Origin: Streptomyces paradoxus
GTDB taxonomy: Bacteria; Actinomycetota; Actinomycetes; Streptomycetales; Streptomycetaceae
Direction: 5' to 3'
Length of the DNA stretch: 64,000 nucleotides
Assembly (NCBI RefSeq): GCF_014202475.1
Contig: NZ_JACHGV010000009.1
Location: 62,001 to 126,000 of the forward strand
Shown here piece after piece: positions 62,796-64,000 of the stretch (its first letter is position 1; every line of letters starts with the position of its first letter). Position numbers and translations under genes: made by a program. The notes below the pieces were generated by a model. It did not search any database and had not been told where the DNA came from. It saw only the letters and a list, made by a program, of their open reading frames with translations.

Positions 62796-63842
62796 GTGAC
62801 GGACCCTCGTGAAAGCGTGCACAAGCGGCCTACGATGGTTCGCGTGCCAAACGTGACCCGCGCCGACGCTCAGGCCGCCCTGCGCAACCCGCTCGCCTTC
62901 ATCGCCGAGCGCTGGACCCCGAAACCCCGGACGGTCCGGCGCGCGGCCCTCTCCGCGCTCCTGATGTCGGTGTTCATCGTCGTCACCGGGGGCGCCGTAC
63001 GGCTGACCGGCTCGGGCCTGGGCTGCCCGACCTGGCCCAAGTGCACCGACGACTCGCTGACCACCACCAGCGCGATGGGCTTCCACGGCGCCATCGAGTT
63101 CGGCAACCGCATGCTGACGTACGCGCTGTGCGCGGCCGTCGGCTGGGCGATCATCGCCGCGCGCTCGCAGAAGCCGTACCGGCGCGGCCTCGTGCGGCTG
63201 GGCTGGGCGCAGTTCTGGATCGTGATGAGCAACGCGGTGCTGGGCGGCATCGTGGTGCTGGTCGGTCTCAACCCGTACACGGTGGCGGCTCACTTCGTGG
63301 CGACGTCCGCGCTGATCGCGGTGGCCACGGTGATGTGGCAGCGCACCCGTGAAGGGGACACCCCGCCCCGTCCGCTGGTCGGCAAGGCCGTGCAGCAGCT
63401 GGTGTGGTTCCTGACCGCGGCGGCCGTCCTGCTCATCCTGGTCGGCACCGTCGTCACCGGCGCGGGCCCGCACGCGGGCGACTCCAGCGAGGTCGAGCGG
63501 ATGCCGGTCGACTGGGAGACGGTGAGCAAGCTGCACGCCGTGCTGGCGTGGATCGTGGTGACGCTGACGTTCGCCCTGTGGTTCGTCCTCAAGGCGGTCG
63601 ACGCGCCGAAGAACCCGCTGAACCGCACCCGCGAGCTGTTCCTGATCCTGCTCGCGCAGGGCGTCATCGGTTACGTCCAGTACTTCACGGACCTGCCCGA
63701 GGTCCTGGTCGGCCTGCACATGCTGGGCTCGGCCGTGATGTGGATCTGGGTGCTGCGGGTGGTGCTGTCGCTGCGCGAGCGGCCGGAGGCCGTGGCCGGC
63801 CTGCCCGGCCCCACGGCCGAGGCGACCCTGACCAAGGCCTAG
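62796..63842 (+). CDS. ctaA: Haem A synthase
   Basis: A 348-residue membrane enzyme of the COX15/CtaA family that converts haem O to haem A for cytochrome aa3 oxidase. Helical haem-ligand His residues lie in MGFHGAIEFGNRMLTYALC, TVAAHFVATSALIAVATVM, KLHAVLAWIVVTLTFALW and LVGLHMLGSAVMWIWVLRVV. The extracytoplasmic Cys pair is in GSGLGCPTWPKC. GTG 62796 has AGGGAAGG upstream; ATG 62835 is possible but lacks one. The two similar halves show the usual pseudo-twofold structure. Confidence 0.93.
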   Translation: MTDPRESVHKRPTMVRVPNVTRADAQAALRNPLAFIAERWTPKPRTVRRAALSALLMSVFIVVTGGAVRLTGSGLGCPTWPKCTDDSLTTTSAMGFHGAIEFGNRMLTYALCAAVGWAIIAARSQKPYRRGLVRLGWAQFWIVMSNAVLGGIVVLVGLNPYTVAAHFVATSALIAVATVMWQRTREGDTPPRPLVGKAVQQLVWFLTAAAVLLILVGTVVTGAGPHAGDSSEVERMPVDWETVSKLHAVLAWIVVTLTFALWFVLKAVDAPKNPLNRTRELFLILLAQGVIGYVQYFTDLPEVLVGLHMLGSAVMWIWVLRVVLSLRERPEAVAGLPGPTAEATLTKA

Positions 63843-63861
63843 GGGCCACCCTGTCCGAGGC

Positions 63862-64000
63862 CTAGGTGCCCTGGTCCAGCCCGTACACTCTGCGCGCGTT
63901 TCCCGACGCCAGCATGCCCGCCACCCGCTGGGCGTCGGCCAGGGACCACGCCCCCTCGTCGACCCAGGTGCCGAGCACCCGGCCGAGGGCCTCGCGGAAC
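63862..64000 (-). CDS. C-terminal end of an amidohydrolase-family protein
   Basis: Only the last 45 codons are in the window, ending with TAG at 63862. The visible sequence, FREALGRVLGTWVDEGAWSL, then ADAQRVAGMLASGNARRVYGL, matches the final helices of amidohydrolase-2 (TIM-barrel) proteins, where the tail N-A-R-R-x-Y-G-L is common. The catalytic metal site lies outside the window, so the substrate and the call are tentative. The gene is convergent with ctaA and only 19 bases separate the stops. Confidence 0.6.
   Translation of the reverse strand, partial: FREALGRVLGTWVDEGAWSLADAQRVAGMLASGNARRVYGLDQGT

Noticed and set aside
1..64000. CRISPR arrays, insertion sequences, rRNA genes or an integrated element boundary
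   Set aside because: No regularly spaced repeats, transposase motifs or tRNA-flanked direct repeats were seen; composition is uniform across the window.

Overview
The window is a high-GC actinobacterial chromosome segment, almost certainly Streptomyces. The supporting signs are GTG/TTG starts, dense ATGA/GTGA gene overlaps, a sufRBDCSU-type cluster headed by SufR, ctaA, dapD, DmdR/PhoP-type regulatory contexts, and sugar importers without a dedicated ATPase. No prophage, transposase, CRISPR array or rRNA gene is visible. The long open frames opposite real genes are GC-bias shadows and are not listed.

Layout. 1-2.4 kb: end of an NCS2 purine permease, then an ECF sigma factor with a membrane-anchored partner. 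2.4-29.6 kb: a large pectin and hemicellulose utilisation region. It has a PL3 lyase, a PL9-like lyase and a double-GH43 enzyme. A long minus-strand series runs from 24.3 kb down to 7.1 kb: GntR regulator, DHDPS-family aldolase/dehydratase, IlvD/Edd dehydratase, two CUT1 permeases, Gfo/Idh/MocA oxidoreductase, PmoA-like protein, GH43, a PL1-CE8 fusion, sugar-binding lipoprotein, CE12 esterase, PL1 lyase, CE8 methylesterase and a Tat-exported alpha/beta hydrolase. At 26.4-29.6 kb, kdgD and a uronate dehydrogenase gene are divergent and add the oxidative galacturonate route (galacturonate to galactarate to 5-keto-4-deoxyglucarate to 2-ketoglutarate semialdehyde). Extracellular lyases and esterases cut and deacylate pectin, the importer takes up the fragments, and the cytoplasmic enzymes oxidise and dehydrate the uronate.

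29.9-34.9 kb: a DeoR-controlled polyol-type ABC importer with a zinc alcohol dehydrogenase. 34.9-41.1 kb: a TerD-repeat protein, TetR and LacI regulators, a decayed sugar permease, a VOC protein, and an ACC deaminase gene with its GntR regulator. 41.1-43.1 kb: a Ro60/TROVE gene preceded on the same strand by two structured RNAs. One contains a circularly permuted tRNA-like module, and both share a core fold supported by a covarying base pair. I read these as bacterial Y RNAs. 43.1-53.5 kb: PhoX-type phosphatase with a PHO box, a secreted nuclease, small membrane proteins, dapD, a TetR/SMR efflux pair with twin operators, and an AbfB-domain protein. 53.5-60.1 kb: the complete suf Fe-S operon with a CAAC-N6-GTTG SufR-type site. 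60.2-64 kb: an AAC(3)-family protein, an ABC-2 exporter, ctaA and the end of an amidohydrolase gene.

The most notable points are the tandem Y RNA locus, and three separate decayed carbohydrate genes: two lyase-like scars inside the pectin operon that keep the translational overlaps, and one permease remnant fused to an orphan LacI-type operator. The oxidative pectin genes also have mirrored divergent promoters. All functional calls rest on motifs read by eye; no database search was run.
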